The notes under the pieces: generated by a model | Databases searched by the model: none | Told to the model about the DNA's origin: nothing | The model's input: the letters and a program-made list of their open reading frames with translations, nothing else | Origin: Owenia fusiformis | Taxonomy: Eukaryota > Annelida > Polychaeta > Sabellida > Oweniidae | Length of the DNA: 64,000 bases | Assembly (NCBI GenBank): GCA_903813345.2 | Contig: CAIIXF020000006.1 | Location: forward strand, 684,001 to 748,000 | Direction: 5' to 3' | Shown here: positions 46,053-61,000 of the stretch, one piece after another | How positions within the stretch are numbered: position 1 is the first letter of the stretch | Layout of the letters: every line of letters begins with the position of its first letter | Program-made: the position numbers and the translations under genes

Positions 46053-49000
46053 ATGCAAGTCGGACAGAAGCTAGATGTAATGTTCAAAGTTGCAGTGGAA
46101 ACGAGGGGAATTGAAGTTGCCTGTGTCACCGGAGACTGCAAAGAACTGGGAAATTGGAATCCGAATAAAGCTATCATTTTGAAAAAGATCTCAAATGAAA
46201 ATAATCGGTAAGTATATACAGAGAGTTATTGGCTGACGGTACTAAGTGCATTTTTGACAAATTGACAAGTTAAACCTTAATAATTGATTGATAATTTGGT
46301 CACTTCATCTTACTGACATGTTGATATTCCTTTGCAGTAAAACCTGTGTATGTGAACACCTCTCTAATACAAACACCTCTCATCTGATCATTTTTTGTAG
46401 TGCCAGTTTTGCTATCTCCCATTAATATTAAGAATATATACAGGCACAGTTTTACATATAAATGAGTTTTGCCGTAAATCAACAAATGCATATATTTAAT
46501 ATAAGAATTGCACTTCTCAAGTCATGTTAAAAAATATCAAGGGGTACCAAAATTTTATACTGATAACTTATTAAATTTATACTGATAACTTATTTAATAT
46601 CATCTTTGAAGGTTAAAGTAAGAACGATTTAAGTATTACAAGTGCTTTTAGCTAATTTGTGTTAGACTGTTAAAAATGCTTTTAACTAGTTTAAAGATAA
46701 ATTGTTTTCTATAACATCTATAGAGTTCAAGTACACAACTTGATGTAAGACATACATACCTTAAAGCATGTACGAAAATTATAGTTTTTCAATGGTCCAA
46801 AAATATGACCTTTTCTCTCTCTCTTTTAAAACAGTCAAATTAAAATGATTCAAAAAAATTCAAATGTGGTTCTATTTAAAAGGGAATAAGGTCTCCTCAA
46901 AGCCATGCCAGCCACGCCAGTGGGGCCTAAGTGGGTCATACTACTGAACACTGGCGGATCTGAGAGAGGGGCGCCCTCCTCCTCCCCCTTTGGTGGGCCC
47001 CAAAAATTAATTTAGGCCCATTTGAGGTCTTTAAAACCATTTCAAGGTCATTGTTGTTGGCAGTCAGGGACAACACCTGTAACAACAGGTGGTGACATTT
47101 TGTTATGTTAATGCCTTGTTTATTGTCATAATGGCAGTCAGGGACTACATATGTAACAATTGTTACACTTTTGTAACCATTTGCAGGTGGTGACATTTTG
47201 TCATATTAATGCCTTGTTTTTGTCATAATGGCAGTACGTACGTACGTCCGTCCGTACATCCGTCCGTCCGTCTGTCCGTCCGTCCGGGCGATAACTCAAA
47301 TACCGTTGGCCTGATTTTGTTCATATTTTGTACACATATACCCTATGGGGGTAGAAGTTCTGCAATATAATAGCAATATGTTTGAAATGTAAAAAAATTA
47401 TAAAGGACATTAATAATGCTACAAATGTAGATATTAAAGAAGCACATGGCAGCCATCTTGAAAAATGGCGGCCTTTACGCGTTATTTTACGATTTTTGCT
47501 ATAACTCGAAAAGTAGAGGAGCAATTTTGTTCATATTTGGTATGTGAATACTATAAGCATTGCACACTGCCTAAAGACACTTTTGGTAGAAGGCGGCCAT
47601 TTTTCAAAATGGCCACCATTTTAACGTATATTACTATAACTCGAAAAATAGTGGAGCGATTTTGTTCATATTTGGTATGTGAATACTATAAGCATGACAC
47701 ACCGTCCTATGACACTTTTGGTAGAATGCGACCATTTTGAAAAAAAATTGAAAAATGGCCGCCATTTTAACGTATTTTACTATAACTCGAAAAGTAGTGA
47801 AGCGATTTTGTTCATATTTGGTATGTTTCATACCAAATATGTGAATACTATAAGCATGGCACACTGTCTAATGACACTTTGGGTAGTAGTTGGCCATTTT
47901 GAAAAATGGTCACCATTTTTATGTTTTTACTATAACTTGAAAAGTAGTGAAGCGATTTGGTCATATTTGATATGTGAATACTCATGAGCCTTGCACACTG
48001 TCTCATGACACTTCAGATAGTAGGTAGCCATTTTTATAAAAATGGCTGTCATTTTTACATTTTTTACTATAACTCGAAAAGTAGTGGAGCAATTTTGTTC
48101 ATATTTGATATGTGAATACTTTAAGCATGGCACATTGTCTAATAAAACTTTGGGTATATGTATGCGATTTTTCAAAGTTTATAGGTTGCTACTTAAAAGC
48201 ATATTATTTCTTCTGATGACAACTTGGCTAGTGAGCAACCATTTTGAAAATGGTGGCCTTTCTGGTGTGTTGTTTTATGATGTTTGCTATATATTTCGTT
48301 TGTAAAAATGCCAGCCATTTCTGTTCGATGGGATTCGCTACGCTTTGGCGTTGCCGTTGTTCTGGTTACACTTTTGTAACCATTTGCAGGTGGTGACATT
48401 TTGTCATATTAATGCCTTGTTTTTGTCATAATGGCAGTCAAGGACTATATATGTAACAATTGTTACACTTTTGTAACCATTTGCAGGTGGTGACATTTTG
48501 TCATATTAATACCTTGTTATTTTTGTGATTGATTTCTTGACTTTCTCATGATAATATAAATTGTGCAGATTCATTGAATTTTCTTAACAAAAGATGAACT
48601 ATCTTCCTCCACACATTTTGGCCATTTTATGGGCATGGTCACATCGCGATAGTGAACTCTTGCAAACGGCAGATAAGAGGGGCTCTGGCATACCAGAATG
48701 GCATGGTCAGGTCATAGCTATTTTAAATCTACAAACTGAAATTGAATGACTGCCAAGCTGTCACATTATTTTTAAAACCTGTACATGTGGTGTATAGTAT
48801 TGAAAGATTTAACTTCTTTTATGCTCTTCATTATAGTGTGATATTGTCTTTTGTCTGTCATAAATCTCAACTGTATTATTTCATTCTAGAGACCTCTGGG
48901 CGAGAACAGTGAAACTACCAATATCTGAAGTCCATTACCGCTATTTTGTTGGTTTAGTAAAAGAAACGAGTCATGAAGAGGAAGATCCTGATATCATAGT

Positions 49001-52000
49001 TCAGCGATGGGAAACTAATATAAAACCTAGAAAATTTTCTCCAATGAGTAAGTATTTTTTCACGTAATTTAAAATGTTCGTAGATGCACTAATAAGTCAA
49101 TGTTTTGCTTCAGTTCAAATGCATGTTGAATATGTAATATCTTACTGGCTTCTTGATTATGGATTTTTCTATAGAGATTGCTAGCAGATAAGTTAAATGG
49201 CTAATAGATGTAATTCTTATCTAAAATTTCATAAAAGAGAAAAATTTTCAATTTATAATGATGTGTACCTCACACAATAAAGACTTGTATATAAATCTTC
49301 TTTTTTGTAATTATTGAAGCTTGAAAAATAAGGTTTGTGTAAAATTGTAATAGGTGTGAGTAGTTTTTTTTTCAATTCTTGAATTTGTCATACTTCTTAC
49401 TTGATGAGGGTTTTTTCAAACTTTGATATTTTCAGAAATGAAGGTTTATGTCCAAGTCTATATTATGAATTGATTTTATTTAGGTATTAGGAATTTTAGT
49501 GTGAGAATTACGATTTTGACCCTTTAAAGATATAATTAATTCTGATCGTTTTCAGGTACCAGTGATGACAATGAAAGGGGTGCTGCTACTTTTGGCTTCT
49601 ATGGTAAGTTAGATATACCAAATCAGCATGTTTGCATTTCTTGAATAATATTTGATCCACAAATGCTTTGGATAAAGATTACAAAATGTGAAAAGAAACT
49701 TGACAGATTGAAAGATTTAAAACTTAAATCACTTAACCTTATAGAGCTGTAATGAATGAAACATGTATGATAATAAAGATACCATTGGATATGTAATGTA
49801 ATGAGGTATGGAAGATCTCCTTTCATATTTGAGCCCTTCCTTTCCTAAGATGGCAACATGTATATAGAATCATATTGACCAAATCCCCTGTGCCGATTCC
49901 TAACCTCATCTGTTTTTCAATGTCATGGAATAGATAAGAAAGGAGATTATATACCTGGGATATGATGCATGACTCAGTGTGACCAAACTGACACTTTTCT
50001 GCAGGTGGTCTTAGTAATGTGACAAAAGGATGGCTGAGTGGGCAGACAGAGGTCCGAATCAGGCTGACTGGTTCCCCAATAAACATGTGGAAGAGTAAAC
50101 ACAGAGATCAGACATATCGAGTGAAATGTTCAGTCATGGACTTACGATATAGAGATCAGGTATGTTTCATTATTCATACACGTACATGCTGTAGAAGACA
50201 AGAGTTTCAACGGGATTAGTCAATAGGCAACTAATCTTTATATTTCATTTGAGTTACATATCTCACAGAGCCACCATAGGGCATATATGTGTGGTAGGAT
50301 AGTGTAACTTGATATCGGAGGTGGAAACAGCTCCCCGTATTAATCTGACAGGAACTGGTATCTGATATTGGCTATATCGATTTACTAAGTTTTCAAATCA
50401 CAAAACAGAGGCAATTTAGTCAAAGCAAAAGGTATCATTGTCTGAGGTTCATTGAATAAAAGAGGCATTGGTCAAAAGAATATGTAATATCACCTGCCAA
50501 TGATGGAATTCTTAAGTATGACTCAAACCACCCCTATAAGTGAATGTTGAATGTGTTTAATCTCCTTGCAGAGTTTCTCAGTGGATGATGATGAAGACAG
50601 TAGAGATGTTGATATAGGTGTGCCTCCCTCATCTGTCAATATACAAACTGCTGTAAGTAATGCTAGTATTAAAACTCAATTTGGTTACCATACTGCATAT
50701 GTATACTCCAAATACAGATGATATGCTCATTGCATAGAGTAGGTTATATCCTTTAGTATAGTATAACATACTAGTTAAGAAATAAATTGTGGAGCTTCCA
50801 TCAATGACCTCAAGGTAAAAAATCAAAAAGCTATTTTTTCAACTTGCTTCAAATTGACCGCATATTTTTTCAAAATCATGTACAAATTCTTAAACGTTCA
50901 AATCTTACTATAGATTTGAGATTTGAACTTCAATGACCTTCTCAAGGTCAAAAAAGATTTTTTTAACTTGCTTCATTCAAATTGACCAAATCTTTTTTCA
51001 AAATCATCTCCAAGTTCTCAGAAGTTCAAATCTGACTTTAGATTTGAGATTTCACCTTCAATGACCTTCTCAAGGTAAAAAAAATGTCAAAAAGGTCTTT
51101 TTTTAACTTGCTTCAAATTGACCATATTTTTATCCCACTGAACGAAGTTCGAGGGGGATATAGAGAAGCCGTCCGTCCGTTCGTCTGTGTGTCTGGGCGA
51201 TAACTCCAATACCGGTTGACGGATTTGGTTCAAATTTTATAGGCTTATGCCTTATGAGTGTAGGACCTCTGCTCGAGAAGGAATTTTCAATATGGCCGCT
51301 CAATTCAAAATGGCAGCCATTTTTCGTAAGAAAATGTAATCATTGATAACTCAAATACAAGTTGACGGATTTGGTTCAAATTTTATATGCAGATGCCTAG
51401 GGACAAAGGAGTTTCGCACAAAGAATTAGCAAGATGGCCACTTAATTTCAAAATGGCGGCCATTTTTCGTAAAAATATGTAATCTTTGATAACTCAAATA
51501 CCAGTGAACGGATTTGGTTCAAATTTCATATGATGATGTTTAGGGACACAGTAGCGATGTTCAACAAAAAAATTCAAGATGGCCGCTTACTTTCAAAATG
51601 GCGGCAATTTTTCGTAAAAAACGTAATCTTTGATAACTCAAATACCAGTGAACAGATTTGGTTGAAATTTTATATGATTATGCCTAGGGACACAGTAGCT
51701 CTGTTAAAGAAATAATTTTCAAGATGGCAGCTGAATTTCAAGATGGCGGCCAATTTTCGTAAAAAACGTAATCTTTGATAACTCATATACCAGTGAACGG
51801 ATTTGGTTCAAATTTTATATGATGATGCCTAGTTCACAATGGTATAAACTAACTTCGTGCCAAATTTCATGCTTCTATCACAAAGTGCACAAACATTTCA
51901 ACATTTACACTAGCTATAATAAGCATAATATGTTTTGTTCGGTGGGATTTGCTACTCCGTGGAGTTGCAGTTTTTCTTGTTTTCAAAATCATCTACAAGT

Positions 52001-55000
52001 TCTCAAAAGTTCAAATTTGACTTAACATTTGAGATTTCACTTTCAATGACCTTCTCAAGGTCCAAAAAGGTCCAAAAGGTCTTTTTCAACTTGCTTCAAA
52101 TTATCCATATTTTTTTCAAAATCATCTACAAGTTCTCAGAAGTTCAAATTTGACTTTAGATTTGAGATTTCACTTTCAATGACCTTCTCGGGGTCAAAAA
52201 AGCAGAAATTCAAATCAGACTTTAGATTAAAGTGTCTCACATATTCGATCAAAACTTGCCATGCAAACATGTTAGTCTACTTTACTGGCCCCCCTTGCTG
52301 TAACAAGGAACCCAAAACACATTAAAAAGTAAACATAAACCAATTAGTCACTTCACTATGAAAGTGAGGGGTGTGTGTGTATTAGCAGAATACGCTGTGT
52401 GCATGGACTAACACAATATCAGTGGTCATTTACTGTGTCAACTTAGTAACCCTTGCATATCGTGCTCACTCAAGTATTGAATAATTTTTTTATGATCTAA
52501 ATGTTTGTGGTTTATAAAAAAAGTGATATGTTTTAGTTAGAAATACATTAATTAATATATTCATTCAAACAGCACTAGAATGCGGGAAGAAAGAGCAATG
52601 GTGACAAAATGAAGACAGAATTTTCCGTAAGGGTTTCAAACATTTCTGAACACAATCATACATGTACTTATGTGTACTGTTATTTTTAGTGCTATATTTA
52701 TATATATAATTTCACGTATTAAAATCATATTTTCCAGCAATGACTTCAAATTCGGAACCACACCCATATCACATTTTCTTCAATAACTCCAAACATGTGT
52801 AAACATTGACCATGCGCATATAAATTCAGATTTCACGAGCTCTTTCCTATTCGAGTACCTCATACACCCCTGCATGGATTTGAGTTGGATTCGCCTTTTA
52901 TACGTGAGCCGACACACTCGCAAACGCTGATTGGATAAAGATTGCGAGAATCTTTAAACTCATAATATTGTGAGCATCTAGGTGCCTTGTTTTACCACCA
53001 ATTCACAATAATCATAATTCCTATTCCATTTTCATGCTTCTCATATAGGATTCAGAACAAAAAACTCTTCCACGACATTGGATTGAATGTGTTCAGGTGA
53101 TAGATTATTGTACACTGACAGTACATGTGATTTTGTTTTTGATTTGATTTTGTAAACATTCATTTCTTTGTGTAGTATATCTGTAATTGAAATGTAATTG
53201 GTTAGAATTACTTCACAATTCACACTCCTTAGGGGCCGGGTCAGTATTTCAATGTCTGTCAAAAGACGTAACTAATTTAGTTAGGTCTTAACCCCCCCTT
53301 CTAATGAAAGTCAAAATGTGGAATCCAAGTGTGGTGTATATGAGTCAAATGTTGATATGTGTGCAGTGTACAAGTACAACCCGACAGCATATACACATTT
53401 CAGATTCTTTAGCTACATATCTGTTGAGTATATTTAATGATCATACCATGCCTGTCAAATCAGAAACTGCAGAAGATGAAACACTGGGAAACTAAAAATC
53501 AATGTCTGTCACCTTTACCCCCTCCTCCTAACGTAATTAATTACATTTTTTGATGGACATTTAATATTTACCCAGCCCCTCAGTGAAATAAATGTGTTTT
53601 GAGGAAAATGATGAGTCAAAAGGGTCAATGTTATTTCCTCTTTGCTCTCTCTTTTGGGATAAATCGATTAAAGAATCATGTGTAAAGAATTTACAGTCAT
53701 ATTGAAATTTTAGTAAAGTTTTATTTCATATGAAAGTGGTTTTAGTTTAGATTTAATCTTGTGAACTTGTTTATATCTAATTGACATGTTGTACTTTACA
53801 TGTACATGTAATGTGTGCTTTCAATACAACAGTAAAGATAGCTGTTAGGTTAGACTTGTGTGTATAGGACAGTCTATATAGATTTTTAATGAATTTTTTA
53901 GATTTCTTGCACTATTATTTTAACACTGTAGTTTCTCTGTTGTGCTTTGTTTTATTAAAAGAATTCTACTCCACAATATTTTGTCTTTGTGTGGTTAATA
54001 TAAATCTAATGTTCTTACCCAATATTTGTCATATTTAAATCTAAAATTATTGGATAATGTTAGTTTCTGGTCAAAATCATCAGTCAAATCTTGATCTTAG
54101 CCTAGGCTATTTAGATATCAACTTAGTTTTAAGTGAGATGTCAAAAACCTATAAGTGAGTGTTTTTTGTTGTTGAAGTGGTACACCCTGGGTATAGTCTG
54201 TCACGTGACTTCATGGATGACGTGTGCGCGAGTGATTCGCATTTTCTTTCGCTTGAGGTTTGTAATCACACTTTTTACATGTTTTAAGATTTTCTATCTC
54301 TGTGAAACTTGTCCCGTACCATCAATGTCTGAAGACGATCTAATTCACCAAATATCTCATCCAAGCGTGTCCCGGTTAAAGAGAAATTCGCACTTTTGTG
54401 TCTCGCAAAATGACGTGTGCGCGAGTAAATCGAATTTTACGAAGGATGGGTGCGCGAGTCTAAAATATTTTTATTCATTTGAGACAATTCTGCAAGCTAA
54501 GGCAGAATACAACTCACGTGACATTTGTTTTTGTCATCTTAAAGTAGTATGTTAAAGAATAGTTTGCTATTTTGTAGATGTTTCATGTATGGCACATACA
54601 TGTCTACGTTTAATGACAATAAATGTTTTGAAATAGCTTGTAGGGCTGTCCGGCATTGCAGGTGAATTAAAATTTGAACCAAAAATTGAATTAAATTTTT
54701 GGCGGTCTCATAAAACTGGCAGCATATTCATTTATTGACATCTCATACAAGGGGGGGGGTCAGAGTTGTTATGTGGTTACTCGGCATCCGCCACGATCAG
54801 AACCATGTAAGGAATAGTAAGGGGAAGCCCATGATACCAAGTAATATCAAATAATTATAGGAGCTTCTAACTTCTTCCGCATCCCCACCATTGGTATACG
54901 CAGCTGACAAAATGGATCGGTACGGGTCAAAAGCTGGACCGGTACAGGTTAACGGTTTTATTTGAATTTAAAACAGCTATAACTTGCTCAATATTGACTT

Positions 55001-58000
55001 CTTCGTATCTAAGTTGAAATATATGATCCCTCCGAATGATTTTAAGTACCCCCAAAGTTCACCCGTACAGGTCCAGCTTTTGACCCATACCGGTCCATTT
55101 CGTCAGCTGCGTATACCAAGGGTGATCCCTAATACTTTGTTTTTACAGACTCAGAAATCAATGTTCGCTATAAATGTAGCAATATAATATGAGCTTTCGT
55201 GTACTCAGATCCTCCATTTGTAAAAAACAATTGAAGAACAGCATAATAGAAAGTCAAATACAAAATTGATTTGCGCCCAAAATAGTTTGGGTAATGATTC
55301 CCGTCACTACCATGCATTTGTCCCCAAAGCAAGGTATTCTGAATTTAATTTTAAATTTTAATTTTTAATTTTATATTTAATTCAATTTTTGGTTCAAATT
55401 TTAATTCACCTGCAATGCCGGACAGCCCTACAAGCTATTTCAAAACATTTATTGTCATTAAACGTAGACATGTATGTGCCATACATGAAACATCTACAAA
55501 ATAGCAAACTATTCTTTAACATACTACTTTAAGATGACAAAAACAAATGTCACGTGAGTTGTATTCTGCCTTAGCTTGCAGAATTGTCTCAAGTGAATAA
55601 AAATATTTTAGACTCGCGCACCCATCCTTCGTAAAATTCGATTTACTCGCGCACACGTCATTTTGCGAGACACAAAAGTGCGAATTTCTCTTTAACCGGG
55701 ACACGCTTGGATGAGATATTTGGTGAATTAGATCGTCTTCAGACATTGATGGTACGGGACAAGTTTCACAGAGATAGAAAATCTTAAATCATGTAAAAAG
55801 TGTGATTACAAACCTCAAGCGAAAGAAAATGCGAATCACTCGCGCACACGTCATCCATGAAGTCACGTGACAGACTATACCCAGGGTGTGGTAGCCATTT
55901 TGAATTTAAATTAATTTCAATCTATTGGTTTTCAACCTCCTCTTTACCAAATGTTAAACATTATATTAATATTCACCATATCAAGACTAGAGTATTCATG
56001 TAATGCCATTGAATGATATTCTTAAATGCATGTATTTCCATTTGTATCAAAAATATTGATGATATAATTTAGTCTGTTGGTGTCTCTCTTATAGATTTTT
56101 TAAAAGGTAATAATACAATTAACTTTCTAGTTGCATTCATGGGTGTTCAAAAACTATTGCATTCTTGTTTGTTTGTAGGTAATGTCAAAGAGCCAACAAA
56201 GTGCAGTGTTTACGGAACAGTCCCAAAATGGACACACATATTTCAATGGAGATTTTATGGAGTTTAAGGCACAAACATTTGAACCTGAGTTCATGGTAAG
56301 AATCATACGCAATCCTAAAGCTGACACTTGTGTTCTAATTGAGAAATGAAACACTACATACATGTTCATTACCTGGCATTTGTATTGTTATTTTCTTAAC
56401 TATTCAGTATTCATAGGACTTCTACTTTAGAGTTGAGGGATCAAGATGTATTTTATTGTGTATTTTAAACAATGGTAGGAGTTTGACAATATTTCTCCCA
56501 TAGTTCACCGCACTATTCAATTTAGTCATTGTTCATCATACCGTGACTAATATATTATACCATACTGAATTGTACCATACTAGAATACCATACCATTAGA
56601 TAATACCACACTATGCAATACCATACATAGATACTGGCTAATAGATTCAGTTGTGCCATATTATTCTTTTACAGGGGTATTCATTAGATTTCTTCATTGA
56701 GTCAACCAATGGGACAGAAACACACAAACATATCGGATATGCCTATATCTTACCTCATTCTTTTACAGGGGTATTCATTAGATTTCTTCATTGAGTCAAC
56801 CAATGGGACAGTGACACCCAAACATATCGGATATGCTTATATCTTACCTCATTCATTTACAGGGGTATTCATTAGATTTCTTCATTGAGTCAACCAATGG
56901 GAGAGTGACACCCAAACATATCGGATATGCCTATATCTTTCCTCATTCATTTACAGGGGTATTCATTAGATTTCTTCATTGAGTCAACCAATGGGACAGT
57001 GACACCCAAACATATCGGATATGCCTATATCTTACCTCATTCTTTTACAGGGGTATTCATTAGATTTCTTCATTGAGTCAACCAATGGGACTGTGACACC
57101 CAAACATATCGGATATGCCTATATCTTACCTCATTCATTTACAGGGGTATTCATTAGATTTCTTCATTGAGTCAACCAATGGGACAGTGACACCCAAACA
57201 TATCGGATATGCCTATATCTTACCTGTTAATCTCAGCCAGACTGAGGGAAGCAAAACAGTTGCCATTAATGGCATGAAGCACAAACCTATTGGACAAGTT
57301 ACAGGTATTGGTATTATCTGAAATATACTTATGCATTTAAATGCTATATACATATGATAAAGCTTTTGTTTGTAAAACAGGAAATGTTGGGTGTAAATGT
57401 TTGAAATATAACATAGACTTATTTTCAAACTGTACTGAATTCAGTGATGAATAGATTTTGATAATTGAATCAAAAAATTAGTATGGATGTAGTGTTAAAC
57501 GTTTATTATGTGATTTCAGTGGAGTACTTGATAATTAAGCCTATGCGAACACACACATGTGACATGTCTGTGTCATACCAGTCACATTGGAAACACCACA
57601 GGCGCCCTCTTGATATAGGGCATAGGGGTATGGGAAACTCCCACGACGCTGAATTGTAAGTTCACTCTATGTTAGATCATCTAATGTAAACTTAAACATT
57701 CCGAGGAGTATTAAGGCAGATTCGTTGCTTATATATGGGTGAAATATGGGTTTTCATTTGATTGAGTAGAAATAAAAGAAATCATCGTCACTAATTCTAC
57801 TTTCTTGCTTTTTTAGGATAATAATTAAGTTATGGTTAATGGTACTAATGGACAAATTTTTGTGCCCAAAATCACCTTTTTATTTGAAAAGAGTATGATG
57901 GTGTTCTTGCCAGAATGCTGGGGGTGAAAAGTTCAGAAAGAATGTTCCATAGCTCATTGGAAGACAAACTGTAATTCAGTTCAATTTAATAAATGCATAA

Positions 58001-61000
58001 GTGCATTTACTCGCAAACATGTTTTTGTTTGGGGAGGCATCAAAAGTTCAATGTCTGATAGGAAACTAAATAAATCTAGTTTTGGGTTCAACCCCCCCCC
58101 CCCTCCCCCCAAAAAACTAAATACCATGAAAGTTGATCGCAGACTTTTCGCATGTTTTCTTGGACCTAATGGACTTTCGTGGGGGCATTATTAAGAATTC
58201 TTAAAACATGTGACAACAACAGTAGGCATAGTATTCCAAATTGCATGCATCTTGACAAAAAAAGTATCAGGTAAAATCTTTATTTTTAAACTATTCAAAG
58301 GCATTCTGACTCAAAATTGCAAAAAGTTGAAATGTTGAAATTTGTCGGATAGCAAACTGAAATGGCTTTGACCCCCCCCCCCCTAATTAGATTTATTTAG
58401 TTTCCTATCAGACATTGATCTTTTGATGCCTCCCCTTTAAATACTTAAGTGAGAGTGTTCAAATAATACTGCATCAAGCCCCTCTGCTACAATTCCGTCA
58501 ACACCTTCTGGGAGCACTTTTACATTGGGAAAAGTGTAGAGGCTTGACCCAAGACAATTTTAATCACAAAATGAAAGCTAACTCTTCTTATCAGTCTGCC
58601 ATTGAGTATCTTGAATTCACATAATTGGATCTCTGCTGATTGTCTGCTGTTGAGTAATCTCATCTAAAACACATGCTATTAAAATTGCAGACCTCAAGTT
58701 GTGATCTCATGAAATGGTACACTGCTTAGAGTTGACAATCATTTTTTATGTTCTCTTTATTATGTCATATAATTTAAAAGGTGATTTAGGCCACAAAGCT
58801 GTGTGCTCATTGTACACTATATGCTTTTATTTGCTGCTTCATGTTTCCTTAATAATGATCCATAGGGCTATCAAATGGCAAAATCCCCCAGATTGATGGG
58901 CCATTACAAATGGTGGAAACATATTTGTCTTTACACAATTTAGAAAATGGTGATTATCTATGTAGACAAACGATTATTGAATTTTTGGTAATATAGTAGT
59001 GCACATCGTGGAGAAAGCTGGAGGCAGCTCAATCAACAAAATTTAGCTAACCTCCTAAAAAGTTTAATGGTGGTGACAGGTAACACAAGGATCCATGTCT
59101 GACCATTTGGATTCTTGCTACTTTATAATGATAACTCTATTCATCCATTCAGCACCACAATTATACACATGACACCAAGGCTGTATCGACAACATTTATG
59201 ACTACAACACTTTTGACATTATTCATGACATTAAGTATATATTTACATTTGTGATGATACATTGCGAAGTCTGTGTTGACATTACTCATGACATCAAGTC
59301 TGTATTGACATTACTCATGACATCAAGTCTATATTGACATAGCGCATGACATCAAGTCTATATTGACATTACTCATGACATCAAGTCTGTATTGATATTA
59401 CTCATGACATCAAGTCTGTATCAACATTACTCATGACATCAAGTCTATATTGACATTACCCATGCCATCAAGTCTATATTGACATAACTCATGATATCAA
59501 ATCTGACATTACTCATGACATCAAGTCTATATTAACATAATTAAGAACATCAAATCTGTATTGACATTACTCATGACATCAAATCTGTATTGATATTACT
59601 CGTGACATCCAAGTCTATATTGACGTAGCGCATGACATCCAAGTCTATATTGACATAGCGCATGACATCAAGTCTATATTGACATTACTCATGACACCAA
59701 GTCTATATTGACTTTACCCATGCCACCAAGTCTATATTGACATAACTCATGATATCAAATCTGACATTACTCATGACATCAAGTCTATATTAACATAACT
59801 CAGAACATCAAATCTGTATTGACATTACTCAAGTCAATATTGATATAAATCATAACATCAAATCTGTATTGACATAACGCATGACATCAAGTCTATACTG
59901 ACATTACTCATAATGAGTCTGAGTTTACATCATGTATTGACTTCTGTACTGACATTTTTCCTTGGTATTGGTATTACCCATGTCATTAAATCTGACATTA
60001 GCCATGAGATCAAATCTTAGTATATTAACATAAAACACTAAACCTAGACAGTTGAAATAAAGGTAACCACCGGAGAAGAAGTATGATTGCAGGAGCCATG
60101 TGACATAAATGAGACATTGATGACTTAAAAGCTTGAAAAGTGGACGTGTTGCATGTATTATGTATTGTTCTATATGTTACAGCCTGGCTGCAATGAGAGA
60201 GAACACAGTTGGGAGTTTAACTGCAGCAGGTTCACATGTAGGTGGTTCAATTGGGTAGAACTGTTAAATTATATAAACACTAATTTTTATGCTTTTGTTC
60301 TTCACTTACCAGATTTTAACTCTGGTGTGTTTTTGTAGATTAAAGGGGTATTCTTTGTTAGCCTATTGCTGTCTTGATGGAGCCACTAATTGATTATCTT
60401 CTATCCAAAAATATTAGAAAAATATTTCAAAGACGCAGTAGATCTACCCATGTCCAGTAGCCTGTCATGGTCATCTGGGAAAAAATACTTAAAGGTGCAT
60501 CAAAATGTAAGAAATTGATGTACATTTTTGTCTTTGGCTGATGTTGTGTTAGTCTTCTCCATGTTATTTACTCTGCAAGTTTGAAATGATGCTATCACTT
60601 CATGTTGGGTATCCAAAAAAATATTTTCAGTGTGCAGTAAATATATGAGTTGTGTGATAAAAAATGTTGAACGTACAAAAATGTTTTCCCTTTGATTGGC
60701 CTGGGATGTAGAAAAGAAAGAGTAGATAGTTGGTAATAGCAACATTTTCAAGACAGCAACTGAATGCCCCTTTAAACTAAATCTCCCATGTACGAATTAT
60801 TATAAAAAAGTGTCTTATTAATCATCCCTTGTATGAAGTGCTCTTAAAGTAAAGAAAACATTCTCAATAGGCAATTACAGACTCCCTGAATTCTGGACCC
60901 CTGATAATGTTGCTATACGTTATTTGTAATACAAATTGTTAATGCTGAAATAGTTAACCATCATGGGGATTTGGGCAGATCAATTCTTCATTCCTCCATG

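Noticed and set aside
47465-48305. Overlapping open frames on both strands
   Set aside because: They follow the units of a tandem repeat ([12 protein letters not shown]-type words recur in every unit) and so are not genes.
54133-54555. Open frame of 140 codons with a near-copy on the minus strand at 55516-55746
   Set aside because: Both lie in the arms of one inverted-repeat element; the matching protein is a by-product of the arms being alike, and no family signature is visible.
56697-57321. Apparent repeat protein made of [14 protein letters not shown] units
   Set aside because: The 94-bp period breaks the frame between units, so no continuous repeat protein can be encoded.
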